A DNA stretch of 64,000 nucleotides from Streptomyces bathyalis. GTDB lineage: Bacteria; Actinomycetota; Actinomycetes; Streptomycetales; Streptomycetaceae. Below are positions 37,854 through 46,784 of the stretch, in pieces. Below the pieces are notes generated by a model. It was given only the letters and a program-made list of their open reading frames with translations. It was not told the DNA's origin and searched no databases. Numbering within the stretch: the stretch's first letter is position 1; every line of letters starts with the position of its first letter. A program made the translations under genes and the position numbers. The DNA lies in the NCBI RefSeq assembly GCF_015910445.1, contig NZ_CP048882.1, positions 806,001-870,000 on the forward strand, read 5' to 3'.

Positions 37854-38582
37854 TCAGCCGTCGCCCTCGCGCCGGATCTTGTCGAGGTCCTTGGCCGACT
37901 GGTCGAGGAGGGCCCGCATGGCCGCCTCCGCCCCGTCGGCGTCGCGCGCCCGTACCGCGTCGAGGACTGCCACATGGCTGGGCACGGGGTTCTGCGGGCG
38001 GTGCCCGGAGGCGTGGACGAGCCGGTCGCGGAAGGCGAGGCCCGTGGCGATGACCATCTCCATCCGCTCCAGCATCTCGTTGTGCGATGCCGCGAGCAGG
38101 GCGCGGTGGAAGGCGAGGTCCGCGTCTACCGCCTCGTCGCCGACCTCGGAGGCCTGCGTCATCGCGTCGATCGCGTCGTCCAGCGCGGCGAGGTCCGCGT
38201 CGGTGCGGCGCTCCGCCGCGAGCCGTACGGCCGCCGGTTCGACGATGCCCCGCACCTCGCCGAGGTCACGCAGCAGGGGGTTGCCGGCGCCCGCGTCCGG
38301 GCCCTCGGCCGACTCGAACTGCCAGCGCAGCACGTCCGCGTCGAGGAAGTGCCAGTCGGCACGCGGCCGTACGAACGTGCCGCGCTTCTGGCGCGCGTCG
38401 ACCATGCCCTTGGCGGCGAGCACCTTCAGCGATTCGCGCAACGCGGTGAGGCTGACGCCGAGTTCGCTCTGGAGCGCACCCAGGTCGAGCGTGTCGCCCT
38501 CACCGATGCGGCCGCTCAGCACCCGGTGTGCGATGGTCTCGACGGTCTGGCCGTGCACCCCTCGCCGCGCGTAACCCGACAT
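37854..38582 (-). CDS. FadR-subfamily GntR regulator, DgoR-like
   Basis: A 242-residue regulator. The winged helix is at residues 10-80 (ETIAHRVLSGRIGEGDTL, LGALQSELGVSLTALRESLK, KGMVDARQKRGTFVRP) and the C-terminal FCD ligand domain has DADLAFHRALLAASHNEM and a PSHVAVLDAVRARDADGAEA ending. FCD domains bind carboxylated sugars or acids via metal. Because it lies with a DgoD-type dehydratase and a beta-galactosidase, I infer that it represses the locus and responds to galactonate or a relative. The start is ATG 38582; an upstream in-frame ATG is possible. It follows the SDR gene by 87 nt. Confidence 0.88.
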   Translation of the reverse strand: MSGYARRGVHGQTVETIAHRVLSGRIGEGDTLDLGALQSELGVSLTALRESLKVLAAKGMVDARQKRGTFVRPRADWHFLDADVLRWQFESAEGPDAGAGNPLLRDLGEVRGIVEPAAVRLAAERRTDADLAALDDAIDAMTQASEVGDEAVDADLAFHRALLAASHNEMLERMEMVIATGLAFRDRLVHASGHRPQNPVPSHVAVLDAVRARDADGAEAAMRALLDQSAKDLDKIRREGDG

Positions 38583-38669
38583 TCCCTGGCCTTCTCTCAT
38601 GGTCGATCCACCCGCCCCGTGATCTCGGGCCTGCGTTCGGCCCGGCACCCCGCTCCCCCGGTTCCCCCG

Positions 38670-39539
38670 TCATGCCGAGGACTTCATGACGCTCCATCCC
38701 CCGTCCACGAGCAGACTCGCTCCCGTGACGTACGACGCCTCGGGCGAGGCCAGGTACGCGATCGCGGAGGCGACCTCCTGCGGTGTGCCGAACCGGCCGG
38801 CCGCGGTCTCCGCGACGCTGGCTGCCCTCTCATCCTCCGGCACGCGGTCCCACAACCCGGTGAGGACCGGTCCCGGCAGCACGGTGTTGAACCGCACCTG
38901 TGGTCCGTACTCGACCGTCAACTGACCGCTCAGCGACAGCAGTCCGCCCTTCGCCGCCGCATACGCGGGGTGCCCGGGGATCCCACGGTGTGCGTGTACG
39001 GAGGAGACGAGGACGACGGCTCCGCCCACGGCCCGCAGATCGGCCAGGCAGGCGCGCACGCCGAGGTAGGCGGCGGTCAGCCCGACGTTGATCTGCCGGT
39101 TCCAGGATTCCGGCGTCGTCTCGTGCGCGGGGGCGAGTTCGACCTTCACCGCGTTGCTCACCAGGACGCCGACGGGCCCGTAGGCGTGGGCGGATTCGAG
39201 GATGCGCCGCCAGCCGTCCTCGCTTCCCACGTCGGCACGGACGAACACGGCGTCACCGCCGCTCCCGCGTATGTCTTTCGCGACCTGTGCGCCCCGTTGC
39301 TCGTCGACGTCCGCGACCACGACGGCGGCGCCCTCCTCCGCGAGGCGCTGTGCGGTGGCGGCGCCGATTCCGGACGCGGCTCCGGTGACGACGGCGGTCA
39401 GGCCACGGAAGCGGGCGGCGGGGGCTGCGGCGCCGGACTCGGCCACGGCTGGGGCGTCCTGCGTCGTTCCCGGCAACTCTGACGTCCCCGTCGCGCCTGT
39501 CTCCGGACCTGTCGCCGGGTGCTCCGTCGGCCCCGTCAT
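38670..39539 (-). CDS. SDR-family dehydrogenase, possible galactose dehydrogenase
   Basis: A 289-residue short-chain dehydrogenase with TGAASGIGAATAQRL for the cofactor, an Asp at the end of strand 2 (VVVADVDEQ) that favours NAD, and the YxxxK pair in YAAAKGGLLSLSG. The first 40 residues are an unusual Thr/Pro/Gly-rich extension; the domain itself starts near residue 44. It lies divergent from the GH42 gene and shares the intergenic palindrome, so I suggest it oxidises galactose (or a derived sugar) to the lactone feeding DgoD. The substrate is not proven. Confidence 0.82.
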   Translation of the reverse strand: MTGPTEHPATGPETGATGTSELPGTTQDAPAVAESGAAAPAARFRGLTAVVTGAASGIGAATAQRLAEEGAAVVVADVDEQRGAQVAKDIRGSGGDAVFVRADVGSEDGWRRILESAHAYGPVGVLVSNAVKVELAPAHETTPESWNRQINVGLTAAYLGVRACLADLRAVGGAVVLVSSVHAHRGIPGHPAYAAAKGGLLSLSGQLTVEYGPQVRFNTVLPGPVLTGLWDRVPEDERAASVAETAAGRFGTPQEVASAIAYLASPEASYVTGASLLVDGGWSVMKSSA

Positions 39540-39607
39540 CAGTCTTCTCCTCGCGTCGGTACGGACCGTCGCCGGGAGGGTTGACCCCCACCCGAGCTGC
39601 GCTTACG

Positions 39608-39622
39608 TTAATTCATAATTAA
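39608..39622. promoter_or_regulatory. AT-rich palindrome between SDR and GH42 genes
   Basis: TTAATT-CAT-AATTAA is a perfect 6-3-6 inverted repeat in an AT island inside a very GC-rich region. It is 57 nt before the GH42 start and about 70 nt before the SDR start, so it could control both divergent units. Candidate operator for the GntR regulator. Confidence 0.6.
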
Positions 39623-39678
39623 TGGATTGAACATTCCTGCGTGCGACAGCCACCCACGACCCGAAGGTGCCCCGCAGC

Positions 39679-41697
39679 ATGAAGAGGTCAGACAGGCAGA
39701 TCCATTTCGGCGGCGACTACTACCCCGAGCAATGGCCCGAGGAGGTCTGGGCCGAGGACACCCGGCTGATGAAGGAGGCCGGGGTCACCTTGGTGACGGC
39801 GGGGGTCTTCGCCTGGGCCCAGGTCGAACCGCGCCCCGGTGAGTACGACTTCGGCTGGTTCGACCGCGTGATGGACAACCTCGGGCAGGCCGGTCTCCGC
39901 GTCTGCCTCGCGACGATGACCGCGTCCCCGCCGCCGTGGCTCAGCCGCTTGCACCCCGAGATCCTTCCGGAGACGGAGGACGGCCGCCGCAAGTGGCCGG
40001 GCGGCCGGCAGCACTACTGCCCCTCCAGCCCCGTCTACCGCGAATACGCCACGCGCCTGGTGGAGCAGGTCGCCGGACGCTACGCACAGCACCCGGCGCT
40101 CGAGGTGTGGCACGTCGGCAACGAGTACGGCTGCCACATCCGCCAGTGCTTCTGCGACGTCTCCGCCGCGGACTTCCGCCGCTGGCTGCGCGAGCGCTAC
40201 GGCACCGTCGACGCCCTCAACGAAGCCTGGGGAACGGCCTTCTGGTCCCAGCGCTACGACTCCTTCGACGAGGTGCAGCCGCCGCGCCTGGCACCCACGT
40301 TCGGCAACCCCTCCCAGCAGCTCGACTACTTGCGCTTCAGCGACGACGCGCTGCGCCAGTGCTATCTCGCCGAGCTGGCCGTGCTGCGCCGTCTCACGCC
40401 CGAGGTACCGGCGACGACGAATCTGATGGCGCACCACAAGCCGGTGGACGCCTTCGAGTGGGCACGCCACCAGGACGTGATGTCCCTGGACTTCTACCAG
40501 GACCCCTACGACCCGGACGATCACCTGCGCGCCGCGTTCAACTTCGACCTCATGCGCTCGGCTCTCGGCGGGCAGCCGTGGATGCTGCTGGAACAGGCGC
40601 CCAGCGCGGTGAACTGGCGTCCGCGCAACAGCCCGAAGCCCCCCGGTGTGATGCGGCTGTGGAGCTGGCAGGCAGTCGCGCAGGGCTCCGACGCGATCAT
40701 GTATTTCCAGTGGCGGCAGTCGCTGGGCGGCGCGGAGAAGTTCCACTCCGCGATGCTTCCGCACGGCGGCACGGACACCCGCATCCACCGCGAAGTGAGC
40801 GAGCTGGGCCGCGAGTTGGGCTCCGTACCGGAGATCGCGGGCACCCGCACGCACGCGGACGTCGCGCTGCTGACCGACTGGAACAGCTGGTGGGCGCTGG
40901 AGCTCGACTCGCACCCCTCGACCGCCCTGGACCAGGCGCTGATCAACCGCGCGCACCACCGGCCGCTCTTCGAGGCCGGCGTGGCCTGCGAGATCCTTCC
41001 GCCGGCGAGTGAACTGTCCGGCTACAAACTCGTCGTCGTCCCGAACCTCTATCTGCTCCGTGCGGACGACGCCCGTCGTCTGGCGCAGTACGTCGAGGAG
41101 GGAGGGCAGCTTCTCGTCTCGTTCTTCTCCGGCATCGTCGACGAGCGCGACCGCGTCCACCAGGGCGGATACCCGGCGCCGCTGCGGGAGTTGCTCGGCC
41201 TGCGCGTCGAGGAGTTCTGGCCGCTGGACGAGGGCGCGAGCGTGCCGGTCCAGGGTGTGGCGCCCGCCGGGCCGGTCGACGAGCAGGGCACGCAGGGCGA
41301 TCTGTGGTCCGAGGCCGTCGAGTTGGAGGGCGCGGAGGCCCTGGCGGTCTTCGGCGCGGGCGAGTTGGCGGGGCGTCCCGCCGTCACCCGGCACCGCTAC
41401 GGCCGCGGCGCCGCCTGGTACGTCGGCACGCGTCTCGGACGGACCGCGATGCGCCGCCTGATGGACCACGTGCGGCAGGCGGCAGGTGTGGAGCCCGTGC
41501 TGCCCGGACTGCCCGAGGGCGTCCAGGCCACGGTCCGCGAGGACACGGAACACAGCTTCCTGTTCCTGCTCAACCACGGCGACGACTCGTCCGTCGTGGA
41601 ACTCCCGGAACCGATGCGTGACCGTCTGAGCCCGGATTCCGGCGCGGTCACCTCTGTTTCGCTTCCGCCGCGCGGCGTCGCGGTCATGGAGCGCTGA
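39679..41697 (+). CDS. GH42 beta-galactosidase
   Basis: A 672-residue family 42 glycoside hydrolase that releases galactose from beta-galactosides. The N-terminal QIHFGGDYYPEQWPEEVW is diagnostic. The acid/base Glu is in VWHVGNEYGCH and the nucleophile Glu in WMLLEQAPSAVNW. The zinc-type cysteines (CHIRQCFCDVSA) are present, and the C-terminal trimerisation and beta domains complete the usual length. No signal peptide, so it acts in the cytoplasm after import by the adjacent ABC system. ATG 39679 is preferred over GTG 39667; a GAAGG lies slightly far upstream. Confidence 0.92.
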   Translation: MKRSDRQIHFGGDYYPEQWPEEVWAEDTRLMKEAGVTLVTAGVFAWAQVEPRPGEYDFGWFDRVMDNLGQAGLRVCLATMTASPPPWLSRLHPEILPETEDGRRKWPGGRQHYCPSSPVYREYATRLVEQVAGRYAQHPALEVWHVGNEYGCHIRQCFCDVSAADFRRWLRERYGTVDALNEAWGTAFWSQRYDSFDEVQPPRLAPTFGNPSQQLDYLRFSDDALRQCYLAELAVLRRLTPEVPATTNLMAHHKPVDAFEWARHQDVMSLDFYQDPYDPDDHLRAAFNFDLMRSALGGQPWMLLEQAPSAVNWRPRNSPKPPGVMRLWSWQAVAQGSDAIMYFQWRQSLGGAEKFHSAMLPHGGTDTRIHREVSELGRELGSVPEIAGTRTHADVALLTDWNSWWALELDSHPSTALDQALINRAHHRPLFEAGVACEILPPASELSGYKLVVVPNLYLLRADDARRLAQYVEEGGQLLVSFFSGIVDERDRVHQGGYPAPLRELLGLRVEEFWPLDEGASVPVQGVAPAGPVDEQGTQGDLWSEAVELEGAEALAVFGAGELAGRPAVTRHRYGRGAAWYVGTRLGRTAMRRLMDHVRQAAGVEPVLPGLPEGVQATVREDTEHSFLFLLNHGDDSSVVELPEPMRDRLSPDSGAVTSVSLPPRGVAVMER

Positions 41698-41706
41698 TCG
41701 TCCGAC

Positions 41707-41738
41707 GGTCCCCCCTCGGCCTCCGGCTTGGGGGGACC
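41707..41738 (+). other. intra-operon stem-loop before the binding-protein gene
   Basis: GGTCCCCCC (41707-41715) pairs exactly with GGGGGGACC (41730-41738). It lies just after the GH42 stop and before the binding-protein ribosome site AAGGAGG. It may attenuate read-through or protect the downstream mRNA 5' end. Confidence 0.6.
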
Positions 41739-41756
41739 CCCTGACAAGGAGGTCAG

Positions 41757-43082
41757 ATGCCGGTCCGAAGGAAGGTCCTCACCTGGGGCGCCGCCGCTGC
41801 CGCCACGCCCCTGCTCGCCGCCTGCGGCGAGCAGGCGGGCGCGGCCCGGCTCACGAAGCAGGCGCCGCGCAGGGACGGCCAGAAGGTCAACCTGGTCTTC
41901 TGGACGTGGGTGCCGCTGCAGAAGGCCGTGGCCCTGTGGAACAAGACGCACCCCGACATCCACGTCGAGCTGCAGATCGTGCCGAACGGCCTCAACGGCG
42001 GCTACCAGAAGATCCATTCGTCCCTGAAGGCAGGCAGCCCGCCGGACCTGGCTCAGGTCGAATACCACACGATTCCTGAGTTCATGCTCGTCAACGGCCT
42101 GACGAACCTGAGCAAGTACGGCGTGGACAAGCTCAAGGACCAGTACGTCGACTGGCAATGGAGCCAGGGCGTCTTCGACGGGCAGCTCCATGCGATGCCG
42201 CAGGCGTCCGGCCCGATGGGCTTCTACTACCGCAAGGACATCTTCGAGCGCTGCGACGCCGAAGTCCCCAGCACCTGGGACGAGTTCCGCGCGGCTGCCA
42301 TCAAGATCAAGAAGCGCGCGGGTGGCTCCCTCATCGGCAGCTTCGCGCCCAACAGCGCCCTGTGGTTCGCCGCCTTCTCATGGCAACGGGGCGCGCGGTG
42401 GATACGTACCGAGGGCGACACCTGGATCGTCGACATCGACTCGGAGGCGTCGCGCGAAGTCGCCGACTTCTGGGACGGACTGCTGCGGGACGAACTCGTC
42501 CTCGCGATGCCCGACTTGACCAGCGGCTGGTACAGGGCGGCACAGACGGGCCGCATGGCCAGCTGGCCCGGACCCCAGTGGGGCGACGCGCTGCTGCGCG
42601 GCAACACCCCAGGCACCAAGGGGAAATGGCGGGTCACCACACTCCCCCAGTGGGAGAAGGGGGACAACGCCTCGGCCAATCAGGGCGGTTCCGCCACCGC
42701 GGTCCCCCAGGGCAGCCGGCACCCGGTCGAGGCCATCGAGTTCGCGCACTGGCTCAACACCGACGCCAAGAGCATCGACCTGCTCGTCGAGGCGGGCTAC
42801 GGCTGGCCGGCGGCCCGTATCGACCTCGGCGACTCCGCGCTCGGCAAGCCCGACGCGTTCTTCGGCGGCCAGCGCTACAACGAGGTCTTCCAGGAGTCCG
42901 ACGGCAACGTGGACACCTCGTGGAAGTGGGCGCCGACCACCAGTCAGTCCTTCGAGCACATCAAGGACGCGATGGGGCGGGTGGCCGCCGGGAACGGCAC
43001 CCTCGTGGAGGCTCTGGGCGACATACAGGGCCGGTTCATCGACGACTTCAAGGCCAAGGGCCTCAAGGTGAGGAGTGCATGA
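41757..43082 (+). CDS. sugar ABC transporter substrate-binding lipoprotein
   Basis: A 441-residue family 1 solute-binding protein, tethered by a lipid to the outer face of the membrane. The signal region has twin arginines (MPVRRKVLTWGAAAAATPLL) and a lipobox LLAAC, so export may be by Tat. Mature features are the KVNLVFWTWVPLQKAVALWN strand and AMPQASGPMGFYYRKDIFE. The ligand is probably a beta-galactoside or galactose oligomer, judged by the GH42 gene in front. AAGGAGG lies 4 nt before the ATG. The stop overlaps permease 1 by 4 nt. No ATPase is encoded here; a shared MsiK-type ATPase is likely. Confidence 0.9.
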   Translation: MPVRRKVLTWGAAAAATPLLAACGEQAGAARLTKQAPRRDGQKVNLVFWTWVPLQKAVALWNKTHPDIHVELQIVPNGLNGGYQKIHSSLKAGSPPDLAQVEYHTIPEFMLVNGLTNLSKYGVDKLKDQYVDWQWSQGVFDGQLHAMPQASGPMGFYYRKDIFERCDAEVPSTWDEFRAAAIKIKKRAGGSLIGSFAPNSALWFAAFSWQRGARWIRTEGDTWIVDIDSEASREVADFWDGLLRDELVLAMPDLTSGWYRAAQTGRMASWPGPQWGDALLRGNTPGTKGKWRVTTLPQWEKGDNASANQGGSATAVPQGSRHPVEAIEFAHWLNTDAKSIDLLVEAGYGWPAARIDLGDSALGKPDAFFGGQRYNEVFQESDGNVDTSWKWAPTTSQSFEHIKDAMGRVAAGNGTLVEALGDIQGRFIDDFKAKGLKVRSA

Positions 43083-44053
43083 TGGCCGCCACTGCCCACT
43101 CGCCGAGCAAGACCCCCTCAGCCGGCTCATCCGGCGCAACCGGCTCCACATCACGCAACGCCCGCCGTTCCGCCCGGCCCGATGGTGCCGGCTGGTACTT
43201 CCTCGGCCCGTTCCTCCTGCTGTTCCTCTTCGCCTTCGTCCTGCCGATCGGCTACGCGATCTACCAGAGCCTCCTGACGGTGGAGCGCAGCGGGCCGCTG
43301 GGCCTCGGCAAGCCCGGCGTCGGCTTCGCGGGCCTGGAGAACTACACCCTCGCCCTCCAACAGGCCGACTTCGTCGACAGTTTCGGCAGGGTCCTGCTCT
43401 TCGGCGTCGTACAGGTGCCGGTGATGCTGGTTCTCGCGCTCACTCTGGCTCTGATGCTCGACCAGCTCTCCAACCGGTGGGCGGGTCTGCTGCGCGCCTC
43501 GTACTTCCTGCCGTACGGCATTCCCGGCGTCATCGCGACGATCCTGTGGGGCTTTCTGTACGTGCCGGGAATCAGCCCGATCACCGAGGTGCTCGGCAGC
43601 GCCGCGCCCGACTTCCTCGGATACGACAACGTGCTGTGGTCGATCGCGAACATCGTGGTCTGGGAGTTCGCGGGCTACAACATGCTGATCATCGTCGCCC
43701 AACTGAAGTCCATCCCGCAGGAGTTGTACGAGGCGGCGAAGATCGACGGAGCGGGACCGTGGCAGACGGCGCTTCGGATCAAGATTCCGCTGGTGCGCCC
43801 GGCACTCGTCCTCACCTGCGTCTTCTCCATCATCGGCACCATGCAGCTGTTCGCGGAGCCGCTCGTGCTCAAGGTGCTGACTCCGGCAGTGACAAGCACC
43901 TTCACGCCGAACCTCAACGCCTACAACGACGCCTTCGCGAACGCCAACATCCATCTCGCCGCCGCCAAGGCGGTCATCCTCGCCATCGTGGCCTGCGCCC
44001 TGTCCTTCGGGTTCCTCAGCCTGGTCACCCGCAAGCAACGGAGGCAGCGGTGA
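43079..44053 (+). CDS. sugar ABC transporter permease (MalF/UgpA-like)
   Basis: A 324-residue permease with about 35 flexible N-terminal residues and six membrane helices, starting with GWYFLGPFLLLFLFAFVLPI. The EAA loop, which docks the ATPase, is visible as ELYEAAKIDGAGPWQTALRI. ATG codons at 43079 and 43082 are both in frame; GAGGAG precedes the first. It overlaps the binding-protein gene by 4 nt and permease 2 by 4 nt. Confidence 0.92.
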   Translation: MMAATAHSPSKTPSAGSSGATGSTSRNARRSARPDGAGWYFLGPFLLLFLFAFVLPIGYAIYQSLLTVERSGPLGLGKPGVGFAGLENYTLALQQADFVDSFGRVLLFGVVQVPVMLVLALTLALMLDQLSNRWAGLLRASYFLPYGIPGVIATILWGFLYVPGISPITEVLGSAAPDFLGYDNVLWSIANIVVWEFAGYNMLIIVAQLKSIPQELYEAAKIDGAGPWQTALRIKIPLVRPALVLTCVFSIIGTMQLFAEPLVLKVLTPAVTSTFTPNLNAYNDAFANANIHLAAAKAVILAIVACALSFGFLSLVTRKQRRQR

Positions 44054-44967
44054 GTGCCACGACCACCCCCGAAGCGACCGTGACGCCTCCGGTCGCGCCC
44101 GTACGCAGCACGCCACCGGGCCCGCGTCGAGCACCGAGCCCCGGCCGAGTCCTGCTCATCGCCTCGCTGGCAGCCGCCTCCGTCTACTTCCTGCTGCCCG
44201 TCTACTGGCTGATCATCGCCGCCACCAAGAGCACGGACAAGATCTACGGCAGCAACGGACTCTGGTTCGACAATCCGCATCTGCTGGAGAACATCGGCAA
44301 GGTCCTCACCTACGACGACAACGTCTACCTGTACTGGGTGGCCAACACGCTGTTGTACGCGGGAGTCGGCGCCCTGCTGGCCACTCTGCTGGCGGCCGCG
44401 GCCGGCTTCGCTCTCGCCAAGTACCGCTTCCGGGGAAGGGAAGCGGTGTTCAAGACCGTTCTCGCGGGCGTGCTGCTGCCGCACACCGCACTGGCGCTGC
44501 CGCTCTACCTGCTGTTCAACAAGGTAGGGCTCACCAACACGTACTGGGCTGTGCTGATCCCCAGCGTCGTGAGTCCCTTCGGTGTCTACCTGTGCCGGAT
44601 CTTCGCCGAATCGGCCGTCGACGACACGCTGCTGGAGGCCGCGCGGGTGGACGGAGCGAGCGAGGGCCGGATCTTCTTCGGGCTGGCGCTGCGCATCATG
44701 TCGCCGGCGCTGGTGACCGTCTTCCTCTTCCAGTTCGTGGGCATCTGGAACAACTACTTCCTGCCCCTGGTCATGCTGTCCGACGACCGCATGTACCCGA
44801 TCACGCTGGGTCTGACCACGTGGCAGACCTCCCAGGACCGGATCCCCGAACTCCTCCAGTACACGGTCGGAGGCGCCTTCCTGTCCGTCATCCCGCTCGC
44901 CGTCGCGATGCTGGTGCTCCAGCGCTTCTGGAGGACCGGTCTGACCGAGGGGAGCCTCAAGGGATGA
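44050..44967 (+). CDS. sugar ABC transporter permease (MalG/UgpE-like)
   Basis: A 305-residue permease starting with GTG in the GTGA overlap. After a Pro-rich N-terminus it has six helices from VLLIASLAAASVYFLLPVYW onward. The docking loop reads DDTLLEAARVDGASEGRIFF, the pattern of the MalG half. Together with permease 1 it forms the channel of the importer. A longer reading frame that begins upstream in another phase is not real. Confidence 0.92.
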   Translation: MSATTTPEATVTPPVAPVRSTPPGPRRAPSPGRVLLIASLAAASVYFLLPVYWLIIAATKSTDKIYGSNGLWFDNPHLLENIGKVLTYDDNVYLYWVANTLLYAGVGALLATLLAAAAGFALAKYRFRGREAVFKTVLAGVLLPHTALALPLYLLFNKVGLTNTYWAVLIPSVVSPFGVYLCRIFAESAVDDTLLEAARVDGASEGRIFFGLALRIMSPALVTVFLFQFVGIWNNYFLPLVMLSDDRMYPITLGLTTWQTSQDRIPELLQYTVGGAFLSVIPLAVAMLVLQRFWRTGLTEGSLKG

Positions 44968-44973
44968 CCTGCC

Positions 44974-45000
44974 GGGGCGCCCCGGACAGCGGGGCGCCCC
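44974..45000 (+). other. 11-bp stem-loop between permease and dehydratase genes
   Basis: GGGGCGCCCCG (44974-44984), a 5-nt loop, and its exact complement (44990-45000). It starts 7 nt after the permease stop and ends 26 nt before dgoD. It probably reduces or processes transcription into dgoD, or acts as an mRNA stabiliser. Confidence 0.6.
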
Positions 45001-45025
45001 TGAACACACCGTTTTGGAGCACCAC

Positions 45026-46174
45026 TTGAAGATCACCCGAGTCGAAACCTTCGCCGTTCCGCCGCGCTGGCTCTTCTGCCGTATCGAGACCGACGACGGC
45101 CTCGTCGGCTGGGGCGAGCCCGTCGTCGAGGGCCGGGCGGAGACCGTACGCACCGCCGTCCGCGAACTCGCCGACCAGTTCCTCGTCGGCGCGGACCCCT
45201 CGCGCATCGAGGACCTGTGGCAGGTCATGACGAAGGGCTCCTTCTACCGCGGCGGCCCGGTCCTCTCCAGCGCGGTCGCCGGCATCGACCAGGCGCTGTG
45301 GGACATCGCGGGCAAGGCGCTCGGCGCTCCCGTCCACCGGCTGCTGGGCGGCCCGGTACGGGAGCGTGCCCGCGCCTACTGCTGGGTGGGCGGTGACGAA
45401 CCGGCCGCCGTACGGGACCAGGTGGCCGCCCAGGTCGAGGCCGGTTTCACCGCGGTGAAGATGAACGCCTCGGGGAGGATGAGCCGGCTGCCCACCGTCT
45501 CGGAGCTGAACGAGGTGGCGGCGCGGGCAGAGGCAGCGCGTGAAGCCCTCGGCCCCGAGCGGGACTTCGCGATCGACTTCCACGGCCGCTTCTCGACGGC
45601 CGGCGCTGTCAGGGCGGTCGGCGTGCTCGAACCGTACGCGCCGATGTTCGTCGAGGAGCCCGTGCTGCCCGAGTACACGCATCTGCTCGGGCAGGTGACC
45701 GACTCGACGGCGCTGCCCGTCGCCACGGGTGAGCGACTCTTCTCCCGTACGGACGTGCTGCCGGCGCTGCGGGCGGGGATCGCCGTGCTCCAGCCGGACC
45801 TGTCCCACGCAGGCGGCATCTCGGAGTGCCGTCGCATCGCGTCGCTCGCCGAGACCTTCGACGTGGCGGTCGCACCGCACTGCCCCCTGGGGCCGCTGGC
45901 TCTTGCTGCGTCCCTCCAACTCGCCTTCTGCACACCGAACTTCCTCATTCAGGAGCAGTCCATCGGCATCCACTACAACAAGGGTGCCGAGCTGCTCGAC
46001 TACGTCGCCGACCGGTCCGTCTTCCGCTTCGACGACGGTCATATGCTGCGGCCGACGGGACCCGGGCTCGGCGTCGAGATCGACGAGCAGGCGGTCCGGG
46101 ACGCGGACGGCACCACGGAGAGCTGGCACAACCCGCTCTGGCGGTACGGGGACGGGGCGTTCGCCGAGTGGTGA
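45026..46174 (+). CDS. dgoD: D-galactonate dehydratase (enolase superfamily)
   Basis: A 382-residue enzyme, the same length as E. coli DgoD, that should convert D-galactonate to 2-keto-3-deoxygalactonate. The match extends from KITRVETFAVPPRW to the last residues (WRYGDGAFAEW). Metal ligands and catalytic residues are in DFHGRFS (Asp), VEEPVLPEY and ATGERLFSR (Glu), LQPDLSHAGGI, and the base His in VAPHCPLGP. I choose TTG 45026: it has GGAG 6 nt upstream and gives the normal N-terminus, whereas the TTG at 45014 adds four residues. Last gene of the galactoside operon. Confidence 0.93.
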   Translation: MKITRVETFAVPPRWLFCRIETDDGLVGWGEPVVEGRAETVRTAVRELADQFLVGADPSRIEDLWQVMTKGSFYRGGPVLSSAVAGIDQALWDIAGKALGAPVHRLLGGPVRERARAYCWVGGDEPAAVRDQVAAQVEAGFTAVKMNASGRMSRLPTVSELNEVAARAEAAREALGPERDFAIDFHGRFSTAGAVRAVGVLEPYAPMFVEEPVLPEYTHLLGQVTDSTALPVATGERLFSRTDVLPALRAGIAVLQPDLSHAGGISECRRIASLAETFDVAVAPHCPLGPLALAASLQLAFCTPNFLIQEQSIGIHYNKGAELLDYVADRSVFRFDDGHMLRPTGPGLGVEIDEQAVRDADGTTESWHNPLWRYGDGAFAEW

Positions 46175-46267
46175 GCGCGGTCCGGTCACCGGGGGTGCTG
46201 ACCGGGTCGTGAACGGGGGCGGCCGTGCGTCAGGAGCATGCCGATTCTCCAGGAGTCACCGCAGGGG

Positions 46268-46483
46268 TCACCGCGACGGGCGGGTCAGGGACTCCAACAG
46301 CAGTCTGCTCAGCCCCGGTTCGACGGTGTTGCGGTCGGGCACGACGGCCGCGCGGAATCCATGCGAGCCGAGCTGGGACATCAGCCACCACGCCCCTGTC
46401 ACCGGATCGAGGTCGGGCCGGATGTCACCGTCCGACTGCCCTTGGCGGAGCAGGTCGGCGAGGCCGGTGGCCATCTGCGCCAT
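46268..46483 (-). pseudogene. TetR-family regulator, C-terminal remnant
   Basis: This leftward fragment of 71 codons looks like the last third of a TetR-type ligand domain (MATGLADLLRQGQSDGDIRP, then DLDPVTGAWWLMSQLGSHGF, then the end LSRLLLESLTRPSR). The DNA-binding domain is missing. Upstream on its strand the sequence becomes methyltransferase coding sequence in the opposite direction, so the break is sharp near 46484. Confidence 0.6.
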
Positions 46484-46487
46484 CCCT

Positions 46488-46661
46488 CACCCGCGCGGCT
46501 ACGAAGTCCTCAGCCGGCTCCTCACCGCCGGGCGACGCCCACGGCTCCACGGGCAACTCGTCGAGCTCAGTGGCGCCCGCCCCGGTGAGCGCGTGATCGA
46601 CATCGGCTGTGGCACCGGCTACCTGACGCGCCTGATGGCCCTGGTAGTCCGACGTGAGTGA
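46488..46661 (+). pseudogene. class I SAM methyltransferase, N-terminal remnant
   Basis: This rightward fragment holds the beginning of a class I methyltransferase: HPRGYEVLSRLL, then SGARPGERVIDIGCGTGYLT with SAM motif I. It has no start codon at the expected place and ends by a stop after LMALVVRRE, soon after motif I. It abuts the TetR remnant head to head. Confidence 0.6.
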
Positions 46662-46784
46662 TCAGTTTCAGCAGCCGCAAGACCCAGGCGGTCACCGCCA
46701 CCCCGCCCGCGGCCCGGCCACGGGCACACCCACGACCACGCCAGGTGACAGATCTCTGGTCGCGCCCCTCGGTTCCGTACCGGC

